Source of the DNA: Bog-473 sp963736525
Lineage (GTDB): Bacteria; Actinomycetota; Acidimicrobiia; Acidimicrobiales; RAAP-2
Length of the DNA stretch: 64,000 nucleotides
Assembly (NCBI GenBank): GCA_963736525.1
Contig: CAVTPF010000024.1
Span: forward strand, 62,001-126,000
Direction of reading: 5' to 3'
This document shows positions 17,067 through 23,801 of the stretch, one piece after another. Within the stretch, counting starts at the first letter, position 1. Each line of letters starts with the position of its first letter. The notes under the pieces were generated by a model. It was given only the letters and a program-made list of their open reading frames with translations. It had not been told where the DNA came from and ran no database searches. The position numbers and the translations under genes are program-made.

Positions 17067-17548
17067 GGCTCTATGTCCCGCAGGCTGCGCCAGTAGATCA
17101 ACGCGTCCTCGCCGTCCACCGCCTCGGGGATGCGACCGACCTCCTCGAAGCCGAGTCTGCGGTACATCGTCCGGACGGGGTTGGACTCGAAGACGAGGTT
17201 GAACTGCATGGCGTCGAACCCGAGGCGCCGCGCCTCGCTCATGGAGTGCTCCAGCAGGGTCCGACCGACGCCGGTGCCCCGGTAGGGCGCGAGCACGAAG
17301 TAGCCGGCGTTGGCGATGTGCGCGGCCCGGCCCACGAAGTTGGGCTTGATGTAGTAGGCGCCGACGAGGTAGTTGCCGAAGCGGGCGACGGAGACCGCCG
17401 AGGAGTGCTCGATCCAGTACTCCTCGAATTCCCGGCGTGTGACCGGTGGCGCCTGGGGGAAGCCTTCACCGGCGCCCACGATGCGGTTGAAGGCGTTGAA
17501 GATCTCGTCGTAGTCGTCCACCGTTGCCAACCGGATGTCCACGGGCAT
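17063..17548 (-). CDS. GNAT family N-acetyltransferase
   Basis: A 161-residue GNAT-fold acetyltransferase using acetyl-CoA. The acetyl-CoA-binding P-loop is YRGTGVGRTLLEHS (R/Q-x-x-G-x-G/A). The end YRRLGFEEVGRIPEA is a typical GNAT C-terminus. I chose the ATG at 17548 (MPVDIRLATVDDYDE); an in-frame GTG at 17593 would add 15 low-complexity residues. It lies between a PhyH gene and an enoyl-CoA hydratase gene, coupled to the latter. The acceptor is unknown. Confidence 0.87.
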   Translation of the reverse strand: MPVDIRLATVDDYDEIFNAFNRIVGAGEGFPQAPPVTRREFEEYWIEHSSAVSVARFGNYLVGAYYIKPNFVGRAAHIANAGYFVLAPYRGTGVGRTLLEHSMSEARRLGFDAMQFNLVFESNPVRTMYRRLGFEEVGRIPEAVDGEDALIYWRSLRDIEP

Positions 17549-17616
17549 GCCACCAACGGTACCGGCGCCTCCACGCACCGCGACTGATTGCACGGGGGAT
17601 GCAGTGGTCGTCGCCG

Positions 17617-18447
17617 CTATCGGTTCATCCCGAACCCGGTGGTGCCGGCGCCGGGTCGGACCGCCTCAATGGGATCGCGCAGGTCGTCGATGTACCCCAG
17701 CGCGTAGGCCCCGCGGTCGTAACCCATCAGGCGGAGCAGCTCCGTGGGCAGCGTCGCCGCCACCTCGAGCGGCACCGAGAGGTACTGGTTCTCCTCCTGG
17801 CGTAGCCATGCCACGTTGTAGGTGATGTTCAGCCCGGTGCGGGTGGCGTGGGAGCGGTTGGCGCCGCCCCCGTGGTACACGCTCCCCGAGTAGAAGAGCA
17901 CGGAGCCGCGCGCCATCTCGGCCGGTTCGGTGTCGTCGGGGCCGAAGGTGAGTTTGTCCTCCCGCGCGTTGCTGCCGGGGACGACCCGCGTGGCGCCGTT
18001 CTCATCGGTGAAGTCGGTCAGGGCCCAGATGGTGTTGCACTGGACCTCGTAGCCCGGCGGGAAGGGAAAGAAGTCGAACGCCCACTGGTCGCGGTGAACG
18101 GGCTGGGCGGTCTCCCCGGGGCCGATGGCGATGGCCTGGGTCAGGTGCAGCTGCATGTTCGTGGCGTGCCCCAGGACGATGCGCGCGGTGCCCAGGGCGA
18201 GTGGGTGCATGACCAACTCGCGGCACGACGGTGACCGGGCGATCAGCGAGCCGGTGCGCCTGGTGCGCGTCCCGCTGAACTCGTCGGGCCCCGCCGGCGT
18301 GGCCTGGAGGTAGGGGTGCAGCTCGGACTCGATGCGGTCCAGCAGTGCCGCGGGCGCCACCGCCTCGACGATCACGGCTCCGTCGCGCGCCACCGCCGCC
18401 GCCACCTCGTCGGGGTACGCGTCGCTCGGCAGGTGGGCGATGGGCAC
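17617..18447 (-). CDS. Phytanoyl-CoA dioxygenase (PhyH) family protein, next to the PqqD/kinase genes
   Basis: A 276-residue Fe(II)/2-oxoglutarate dioxygenase. The HxD iron motif is PVHRDQW and the distal His is in SVYHGGGANRS, with an Arg further on (HATRTGLN). The GTG start has GGAGG seven bases upstream. The gene begins about 109 bases after the PqqD-like gene; the interval holds four 18-bp tandem repeats. Position makes it a candidate modifying enzyme for the PqqD/kinase system, but PhyH enzymes also act on acyl-CoAs and small metabolites. Confidence 0.88.
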   Translation of the reverse strand: MPIAHLPSDAYPDEVAAAVARDGAVIVEAVAPAALLDRIESELHPYLQATPAGPDEFSGTRTRRTGSLIARSPSCRELVMHPLALGTARIVLGHATNMQLHLTQAIAIGPGETAQPVHRDQWAFDFFPFPPGYEVQCNTIWALTDFTDENGATRVVPGSNAREDKLTFGPDDTEPAEMARGSVLFYSGSVYHGGGANRSHATRTGLNITYNVAWLRQEENQYLSVPLEVAATLPTELLRLMGYDRGAYALGYIDDLRDPIEAVRPGAGTTGFGMNR

Positions 18448-18488
18448 GCCCCATCCTCCACAAATGCCGGGGGGAGTGCCAACCGCTC

Positions 18489-18560
18489 CGGTCGGCCCAG
18501 TGCACCCGGTCGGCCCAGTGCACCCGGTCGGCCCAGTGCACCCGGTCGGCCCAGTTCACT
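18489..18560. repeat. Four 18-bp tandem repeats
   Basis: The unit CGGTCGGCCCAGTGCACC occurs three times exactly (18489-18506, 18507-18524, 18525-18542). A fourth copy diverges at its end (18543-18560). Each unit holds the palindrome GTGCAC. The last copy overlaps the PqqD-like stop codon, and the array lies in the leader of the PhyH gene. Because the unit is a multiple of three, one minus frame reads VHWADR in tandem. Possible roles: regulator-binding array, mRNA element, or repeat peptide. Confidence 0.92.
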
Positions 18561-18870
18561 CCGGGGGCTCCGCCCCGCCGTCGTTGGCGTCGACCACCAG
18601 GCCGAGCTCGGCCAGTTTGCGAACCGTCTGCCGCACGTCCTCACGGATCACAGCCGGGTCCGCGGGATACGCCTCGGCGAGCGCACGCACCATGTCGTCC
18701 AGAGTCGTTGTCCCGTCGCAGCGCTCCCAGACTGCGGCCGCAGACGTGTTGAGCAGAATGAGCAGCTGGCCCACCTCGTCGTAGAGCGCGAGGTTGTCGT
18801 CCAGCTCGACCGCCGAGGCCCCCTCCCGCTGCACCGGCCGCGCGCCGTCGTCCGGCCACTCACTCCGCAA
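18556..18870 (-). CDS. PqqD-like (RRE-type) peptide-binding protein
   Basis: A 104-residue PqqD-fold protein. Family members bind leader segments of peptides or proteins and present them to modifying enzymes. Visible family features are ALYDEVGQLLILLNTSAAAVWERCDG, then an acidic helix and VRKLAELGLVV. The start is a TTG at 18870, supported by GGGGAG six bases upstream and by the 11-base overlap with the kinase-like gene. It lies between that gene and a PhyH gene. The pairing of a PqqD-like protein with an HPr-kinase-like protein is known from lasso-peptide-type and other uncharacterised modification loci. No lasso protease or cyclase is seen here. Confidence 0.82.
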   Translation of the reverse strand: MRSEWPDDGARPVQREGASAVELDDNLALYDEVGQLLILLNTSAAAVWERCDGTTTLDDMVRALAEAYPADPAVIREDVRQTVRKLAELGLVVDANDGGAEPPE

Positions 18871-19783
18871 GCCCGGCTCCCCGCGCCACGCCCTGCCCTT
18901 TCACGGCGACTCCCGGCAGCAGCCCCCCGACGAGCTCGACGGCCTCGTCCAGGTCCGACATCGTCAATCCGACGTTCTCGCATCGCGTCACCAGGTCTCC
19001 CAGGGCCCGCACGCCGTCGGCACCGTGGTCGGCGAAGTTGACCACGTTGAAGGCCAGCGCGACGAACGCCTCGGTCTCCGACAAGGGCATCAGCTGCGTG
19101 ACACCGCCGGGCACGTACCGCGGCACCACGACGAGTGCGGGCGCGCATGGGCCACCGACCGGCCGGCCGACGTCGTCACCGACGGCGAGCAGCCATTCGT
19201 CGGCCCCCCACCGGTCCTCGGCACCGCCGAGTGCAGGACGCATGTCACGCAGGATCTCGGAGCTGCCCGGCTTGACCGTGATCGGCTTGGCGTAGGGGAG
19301 CAGCCGCCCACCGTCGATCTCAAGCGCCACCAACTCGTCGGAGAGGTAGGCGAACCCGGCTCGCACCAGCCCCGCCGCAAGCGTCGACTTGCCCGAGCCC
19401 GAGGGGCCCGGCACCAACACGCCCGCGTCACCGGCGCAAAGACCGGCGGCGTGGAACACCAAGTGGTCGCGCCCGGCGTCTGCAACGGCGCGGTTGATGT
19501 CCCACATCAGCCATGCCACCGCGTCGCCGGGCGACGAAGCGAGCGCCACCGGTTCGCCGTCGCGGACGACGCCGATGGTCCGCTCCACGCCTCCGGCTGC
19601 CGCCGTCAACGAGTACCAATGTTCCACCGGCTCGGCGGCCACTTCCCCCTCCGCGCGCAGGCTCCCGAGCAGCGACTCGACCTGCCGCCCCAGTCGTTCG
19701 TCGTCGCTGCGGACCGCGAAGCGGTAGGCGAAACCCTGCAAGCCGGTGGTGTGGTGGGCCCAGTGACTGTCGCCGGATCCCAC
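18860..19783 (-). CDS. HPr kinase-like P-loop protein
   Basis: A 307-residue protein resembling the C-terminal kinase domain of HprK. The Walker A motif is G126-PSGSGKST134, and YLSDELVALE at 146-155 is the Walker B-like region with the acidic residue expected in this family. The N-terminal ~110 residues look like a separate accessory domain. Related proteins phosphorylate peptide substrates in lasso-peptide loci. The GTG start is three bases after the stop of the Tat-signal gene, and its end overlaps the PqqD-like gene, so all three form one transcript. The likely target is the exported Ser/Thr-rich protein; this is inference. Confidence 0.83.
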   Translation of the reverse strand: MGSGDSHWAHHTTGLQGFAYRFAVRSDDERLGRQVESLLGSLRAEGEVAAEPVEHWYSLTAAAGGVERTIGVVRDGEPVALASSPGDAVAWLMWDINRAVADAGRDHLVFHAAGLCAGDAGVLVPGPSGSGKSTLAAGLVRAGFAYLSDELVALEIDGGRLLPYAKPITVKPGSSEILRDMRPALGGAEDRWGADEWLLAVGDDVGRPVGGPCAPALVVVPRYVPGGVTQLMPLSETEAFVALAFNVVNFADHGADGVRALGDLVTRCENVGLTMSDLDEAVELVGGLLPGVAVKGQGVARGAGLAE

Positions 19784-19786
19784 GGG

Positions 19787-20266
19787 CTAGGAAGGGTCGC
19801 CCGGGCTCTTCGGCCTTTCCCCCGGGGGGGTGGCCTCTGCCGCGTCGGGCGGCACCCGGCTCGACCACCGGTGCATGGCCCATCCCCCGACGACCATTGT
19901 CGCCCCGATCGCCGCGTCCCGCTGGAGGTCGAGGCCCGTCATGGCCAGGCTCGCCAGCGTGCTGGGCGCTGACGACGTGCCGTCGGGGGTCGATCCCGCC
20001 GGCGCTGCCGCGGTCACTGCCGGCGAAGTGAGGGGCGACGTGACGATCCCGCTCGTGTTCGGTGGGCCGGACAGCGTGGCGCCGCGGGCCGGCGTCGCGG
20101 TCAGGATCTGGGGGGCCACCCAGGCCGCAGCCCCGACGGCCGCGCCCGCCGACATCTTCGCCAGCACCGCCCGCCTCGACATCCGGGGGTGCGCCGTCGC
20201 GGCACCGATCCCGTCGTCCGCTAATTCAAATTCCGCCCCGCTCGCCCCAACCGCTTCCCTGCCCAC
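19787..20266 (-). CDS. Tat-signal, Ser/Thr/Pro-rich surface protein with LAxTG-like sorting tail
   Basis: A 159-residue protein I do not recognise as a named family. Residues 1-28 are an unusual N-terminal extension. S30-R31-R32-A-V-L starts a Tat signal with a hydrophobic stretch to about residue 55 and a likely cleavage site near ATPARGA. Residues 64-105 are rich in Pro, Ser, Thr and Ala. L107-A-M-T-G111 is followed by a hydrophobic segment (118-131) and HRWSSR, which looks like a class E sortase signal, though 26 residues follow. The start is a GTG at 20266. It is first in the operon with the kinase-like and PqqD-like genes, making it the best candidate substrate. Confidence 0.72.
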   Translation of the reverse strand: MGREAVGASGAEFELADDGIGAATAHPRMSRRAVLAKMSAGAAVGAAAWVAPQILTATPARGATLSGPPNTSGIVTSPLTSPAVTAAAPAGSTPDGTSSAPSTLASLAMTGLDLQRDAAIGATMVVGGWAMHRWSSRVPPDAAEATPPGERPKSPGDPS

Positions 20267-20500
20267 TTCGTCACCGCCTTCGACCGCCTTTATTTCCGCA
20301 GGCGAGGACCCTCACACCCTCCCTGTGAGAACCGGAGTTGCCAACCCCGTCGCCCACCAGGCACTGTACCGGGGATTCCTGGTCCTGGGTAATGCGGAGG
20401 TGAGCATGCGCGCGCCACGCGGCGATACCGCGCGGATCCGGGCCCGCTCTGAGATGCGGAACGGACGGGACAGGGATGCCACACTGGCATTGCTGGTCAA
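20267..20500. other. Divergent intergenic region of the PqqD/kinase/nucleotidyltransferase locus
   Basis: A 234-base gap between the Tat-signal gene (minus) and the nucleotidyltransferase gene (plus). It holds an inverted repeat CTCACA (20311-20316) / TGTGAG (20324-20329) and a looser one ACCAGG (20356-20361) / CCTGGT (20378-20383). No strong -35/-10 pair was seen. It presumably contains both promoters. Confidence 0.4.
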
Positions 20501-21640
20501 ATGCGTGGCCGGCGAGCCGAGGACGTCACGACGGTGCAGACGGCAAGGCTGCTCTGGGAGGCCTGCCGTCCCGACCCGGACCCGGCTGCGGTGGGGCGTG
20601 CCCTCGACGGCGGTGCCGACCCGGTCCGGGCGGTCGCCGCGGCCGTTGACCACCGCCTCATTCCCCTGTTGTGGCGGACCCTCAGGGCGGCGGGGGCGCT
20701 CGACCTCCTCGGCCCACGGCGAGACGGGTTCGAGGCGGCCGCGGAGGTGTTCCGGATGGAGGCGCTCCTCCTGATCCCTCGGGCGGTGGCGCTGGCGGTC
20801 CGGCCGCTCACCGCCGTCGGGCTGGAGCCGGTCGTGTTCAAGGGCCCGGCGGTGGCCAGCCGGTACCCCGAACCGGGACTGCGACCCATGGACGACATCG
20901 ACCTGCTGCTGCCCCCGACCGAGCACGGCCGGGCCCTCCGGGCGTTGCAGGCCGTTGGCTGGCAGGTCGCCCGCCCCGCCTCGATCGATCGCTACGACAC
21001 CGTGCTCACCCACCCCGAGGTGCCCTCTCTCTTCTTGGAATTGCACTACGGGCTGGAACAAGGAACGCAGCGCCTCACGGCGCTGGACCCGCTGGCGCTG
21101 TGGAAGCGACGGCAGCCCGCACGGCATGCCGGCACGCCCGCTTTCGGTCTGTCCCCGACCGAGGAGCTCGTCGCGCTGGCCGCGCACGCCGGCAAGCCCC
21201 ACCACCGGTTCGTCCGGCTCGTCTGGATCGCGGACCTCGCCATGATCGTGCACGACGCCGACCGGCGGGGCACGCCGGTCGACTGGCACGCGGTGCGGGC
21301 GTTGGCCCGCGAGGCCCGCTGCAGCACCCTCGTGGGCGCCGCGCTGGCCATGACGCGTCGAGCGGGCGCCGAAGTGCCGCTGGGCCTGTTCCCGCTGCCG
21401 ACGCGGGGCTGGCGAGGTGAGTCGATGCAGCGCATGCTGGCGGAGACCTGGCCGCTCGCCGAACGCGATCACCCCGGCTACCGGCTCGACTACGCGCTGA
21501 CCGTGACCGACGACCCGGCGCAGCGCATGAAGATCCTCCTCGTCCGCCTGGCGTCGGGTCACGGCATCCGGGGCCGGGTGCGCCAGGTCGCACACGTACC
21601 GCAGCGCGTCCTCAGCCGGGCGCCCCAACCGGCCGCCTGA
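20501..21640 (+). CDS. Nucleotidyltransferase family protein (NTP_transf_5 type)
   Basis: A 379-residue protein of the uncharacterised nucleotidyltransferase family. The core motif runs from VVFKG (K114-G115) through R128-P-M to D131-D132-I-D134, matching the KG...R..DiD pattern that binds NTP and metal. The substrate is unknown. Relatives are found beside HPr-kinase-like and PqqD-like genes in peptide-modification loci, where they may add a nucleotide or sugar. It is divergent from the Tat-signal/kinase/PqqD operon. The ATG at 20501 lacks a clear Shine-Dalgarno site; GTG at 20534 is an alternative. Confidence 0.83.
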   Translation: MRGRRAEDVTTVQTARLLWEACRPDPDPAAVGRALDGGADPVRAVAAAVDHRLIPLLWRTLRAAGALDLLGPRRDGFEAAAEVFRMEALLLIPRAVALAVRPLTAVGLEPVVFKGPAVASRYPEPGLRPMDDIDLLLPPTEHGRALRALQAVGWQVARPASIDRYDTVLTHPEVPSLFLELHYGLEQGTQRLTALDPLALWKRRQPARHAGTPAFGLSPTEELVALAAHAGKPHHRFVRLVWIADLAMIVHDADRRGTPVDWHAVRALAREARCSTLVGAALAMTRRAGAEVPLGLFPLPTRGWRGESMQRMLAETWPLAERDHPGYRLDYALTVTDDPAQRMKILLVRLASGHGIRGRVRQVAHVPQRVLSRAPQPAA

Positions 21641-21670
21641 GCGCCGCCGAGGGCCGATCGTGGGCCCCGG

Positions 21671-22429
21671 TTAGAGACCGGGGAACACAGCTCGGAGCCC
21701 GTCGAGGAGCGCAGGGTCGCCGGTGAAGGCCGGGGTGTGGTCCGGGTCGAGCCGGCCGTAGACGAGGCGGCACAGGGCCTCGGCCGGCAGCACCAGGTCG
21801 GGATCGTGCCCGCCCTCGCCGGCGGCCAGCTCCGCACGCTCGGGCGAGAGGTGGAGGGTGAAGTCACGGCCCGGGTCGGTGGTGTGCACCCGCACGGTGC
21901 GCTCCTCGCCGCTCGGTTGCGCGGCGAAGCGTGCGATCAGCTCGAGGTTGTCGACCACGACCGCCGCCACGTCGTGTGGGATGCGGGCGTCGTCGTCGAA
22001 GACGACCTCGATGTCCCACGTGTGGAGCGCGTGCTCGTTGAGGCGCAGCCCGACGGCGGCGTCGAAGCCGACGCGCACTGGCCCGAACGGGAAGTCGAGG
22101 CGGGCGCGGTCGGCGCCGCTCACCGACTCGAACGCCTCGAGCAGCCCTTCGTCGGCGGCCAACGCGTCGTCGGCCTTGGCGCGGGAGGTCTTGGCGTTCC
22201 ATGCGTCCCACACCGCGGGTGCGAAGTCGTCCGGCGCGGTGCGCTCGGCCAGGGCATCCTCCAGGCCACGCACCATGATGACGGCGCCCGAGCCGAGGTG
22301 CGACAGCACAGCGGCGATCGTCCACTCGCTGCAGTAGGACCGTGCCTCCAGCTGGGCGTCATCGAGGCCCCGGCACAGCTGATGCAGGCGGCCGACCGAG
22401 GTGCGTAAGGCACCGAGCGGGTTGTCCAT
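21671..22429 (-). CDS. Maleylpyruvate isomerase/DinB-like mycothiol-dependent family protein
   Basis: A 252-residue protein of the mycothiol-dependent maleylpyruvate isomerase family (DinB four-helix fold). The N-terminal helix text CSEWTIAAVLSHLGSG carries the conserved His of the metal site. The middle segment GLRLNEHALHTWDIEV carries further His ligands. Family members use mycothiol for isomerisation, detoxification or thiol transfer. The substrate is unknown. It points to a mycothiol-using actinobacterium. Its 5' end lies close to three 17-bp repeats at 22447. Confidence 0.85.
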   Translation of the reverse strand: MDNPLGALRTSVGRLHQLCRGLDDAQLEARSYCSEWTIAAVLSHLGSGAVIMVRGLEDALAERTAPDDFAPAVWDAWNAKTSRAKADDALAADEGLLEAFESVSGADRARLDFPFGPVRVGFDAAVGLRLNEHALHTWDIEVVFDDDARIPHDVAAVVVDNLELIARFAAQPSGEERTVRVHTTDPGRDFTLHLSPERAELAAGEGGHDPDLVLPAEALCRLVYGRLDPDHTPAFTGDPALLDGLRAVFPGL

Positions 22430-22446
22430 GGCTTCTCTCTCCTTGA

Positions 22447-22497
22447 TCAGCGACGTCGTGGGGTCAGCGACGTCGGTGGGTCAGCGACGTCGTGGCA
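22447..22497. repeat. Three 17-bp tandem repeats
   Basis: TCAGCGACGTCGTGGGG at 22447-22463, TCAGCGACGTCGGTGGG at 22464-22480 and TCAGCGACGTCGTGGCA at 22481-22497. The array sits 18 bases upstream of the isomerase-family start and 41 bases past the flavin reductase stop. Each copy contains GACGTC, a palindrome. It could bind a regulator of the isomerase gene. Confidence 0.88.
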
Positions 22498-22538
22498 GGG
22501 GCGTCGCCCGGCGACGGCAGCGGACGCTCGGGACCGGT

Positions 22539-23120
22539 TTACCAGTCGCCGTCCCGCGCCGTGGCCAGCGCCCGCATCCACCACTCCATGTCGTCGGCCA
22601 GCATGGCGAGGCGCGGCTCGAGCGGAGCGAAGAGAGACGCGTCGGACGGGTCCTCCGCCTGTCGCACGGCGATCAGGACGTCGGGCAACACGTGCACGGC
22701 GTGGCGCAGGGGCGCCATCTCGAATTCCACCGCCACCGCCCGCAGCTGCTCCACCGCGCGTGCCCCGCCCGTGTTGCCCCAGCCCACGAACGCGACCGGC
22801 TTGCGCCGCCATTCGACGAACGTCGAGTCGAGGGCGTTCTTCAGCACCGCCGGGTACCCGTGGTTGTACTCAGCGGTGAGGATCACGTAGCCGTCGGCCC
22901 GGTCGACGACACGGCCGAAGCGCGCCACGTCCTCGTCGGTGTAGTCACGGCCGGTCCGGGCCGGCGCGTCGCCGTCGAAGAAGGGTAACGGGTGGTCGCG
23001 CAGGTCCACCAGCTCGACCTCGAAGGCGCCGTGCTGCTCGAGGCGGCCGGTCACCCAGGCCGCCACCCGCTCGCTGAAGCGGCCCCGCCGCGTGGTGCCC
23101 GTAATCACCTGGAGTCGCAC
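22539..23120 (-). CDS. NADPH-dependent FMN reductase family protein
   Basis: A 193-residue flavodoxin-fold reductase. It would reduce FMN, quinones or azo/chromate-type acceptors with NAD(P)H. The N-terminal ITGTTRRGRFSERVA is the phosphate-binding loop. TAEYNHGYPAVLKNALD and FVGWGNTGG are the other flavin-contact segments. The start is a GTG at 23120. It is divergent from the ArsR gene at 23248, and the intergenic region contains that gene's promoter. Confidence 0.88.
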   Translation of the reverse strand: MRLQVITGTTRRGRFSERVAAWVTGRLEQHGAFEVELVDLRDHPLPFFDGDAPARTGRDYTDEDVARFGRVVDRADGYVILTAEYNHGYPAVLKNALDSTFVEWRRKPVAFVGWGNTGGARAVEQLRAVAVEFEMAPLRHAVHVLPDVLIAVRQAEDPSDASLFAPLEPRLAMLADDMEWWMRALATARDGDW

Positions 23121-23204
23121 GAAGAGCGCAACCTTCTCGATCGCGAGTTGATTCCCCGCCGGGACGAAGGGGCGCGGACGGCTGCGGTCATCTACCAGGA
23201 CAGC

Positions 23205-23247
23205 ATTTAACTTGACAGCTAACTAACCTTTCAGTTAAATACTTCCC
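23205..23247 (+). promoter_or_regulatory. Leaderless promoter with operator palindrome before the ArsR gene
   Basis: TTGACA (23212-23217) and TTAAAT (23235-23240) are 17 bases apart. Only seven bases separate the -10 from the ATG at 23248, so transcription should start at or next to the ATG, giving a leaderless mRNA. ATTTAAC (23205-23211) and GTTAAAT (23234-23240) are exact inverted repeats flanking the promoter. TAACT/AGTTA repeats lie inside. This is a likely binding site of the ArsR protein. Confidence 0.7.
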
Positions 23248-23625
23248 ATGACGATGACCGAGGACCGGCTCGATGCCGCCTTCACCGCACTGGCCGATCC
23301 GACCCGGCGCGCCATCGTGAGCCGGCTGGCCCGGGGGGACGCCACCGTCAGCGAGCTCGCCGCTCCCTTCGCCATGTCGTTGCCGGGGATCTCCAAGCAC
23401 CTCAAGGTGCTCGAGCGCGGCGGCCTCATCTCGCGGCGACGCGACGCCCAGTTCAGGCCTTGCCACCTGGAGGTCGACGCGCTCGACGGCGCGCTGGACT
23501 GGATCGGCGCGCACCGGCGCACGTGGGACGAGCGTTTCGACAAGCTCGACACGCTCCTGGCCTCCATGCAGGACACGCCCTCCCTCCCCGCGCCGACAAC
23601 GCGCCAGAGGAAGGCCCGTGGCTGA
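23248..23625 (+). CDS. ArsR family winged-helix transcriptional regulator
   Basis: A 125-residue ArsR-type repressor. It opens with AFTALADPTRRAIVSRLARG, and the recognition helix region is MSLPGISKHLKVLERGGLI. No metal-binding Cys pair is present. This subtype is usually linked to SRPBCC (AHSA1) genes, exactly as here. The gene is probably leaderless and autoregulated through the palindrome just upstream. Its stop overlaps the next reading frame at 23618. Confidence 0.92.
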   Translation: MTMTEDRLDAAFTALADPTRRAIVSRLARGDATVSELAAPFAMSLPGISKHLKVLERGGLISRRRDAQFRPCHLEVDALDGALDWIGAHRRTWDERFDKLDTLLASMQDTPSLPAPTTRQRKARG

Positions 23626-23801
23626 GGGTCCCGGCGTGCAGGGGCCGCCCCGTGAGCTGTGGTTCAGCCGGATCTTCGACGCGCCGCGGGAGCTCGTGTT
23701 CCGCTGCATGACCGACCCGGACCATCTCACGCACTTCTGGGGACCCAAGGGCGTCGAGCGCGCCGCGCCACCGCATCGCGGTCGACGCCAGGCCCGGCGG
23801 T
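23618..23801 (+). pseudogene. N-terminal fragment of the SRPBCC gene, out of frame
   Basis: From the GTG at 23618 the frame reads an SRPBCC/AHSA1 N-terminus: SRIFDAPRELVFRCMTDPDHLTHFWGPKG. It then turns into Arg-rich text with no family sense. The expected continuation, IAVDARPGGVFETVM, is found in the frame that is open from 23802 on. The break lies at roughly 23755-23770, so one indel separates the two halves. Either a true frameshift or a sequence error. Confidence 0.62.

Noticed and set aside
18489..18560. CRISPR array
   Set aside because: Direct head-to-tail 18-bp units without spacers and no cas genes.
20290..20490. Small open frame in the divergent region before the nucleotidyltransferase
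   Set aside because: No ribosome site, no recognisable sequence, and it runs across both likely promoters.
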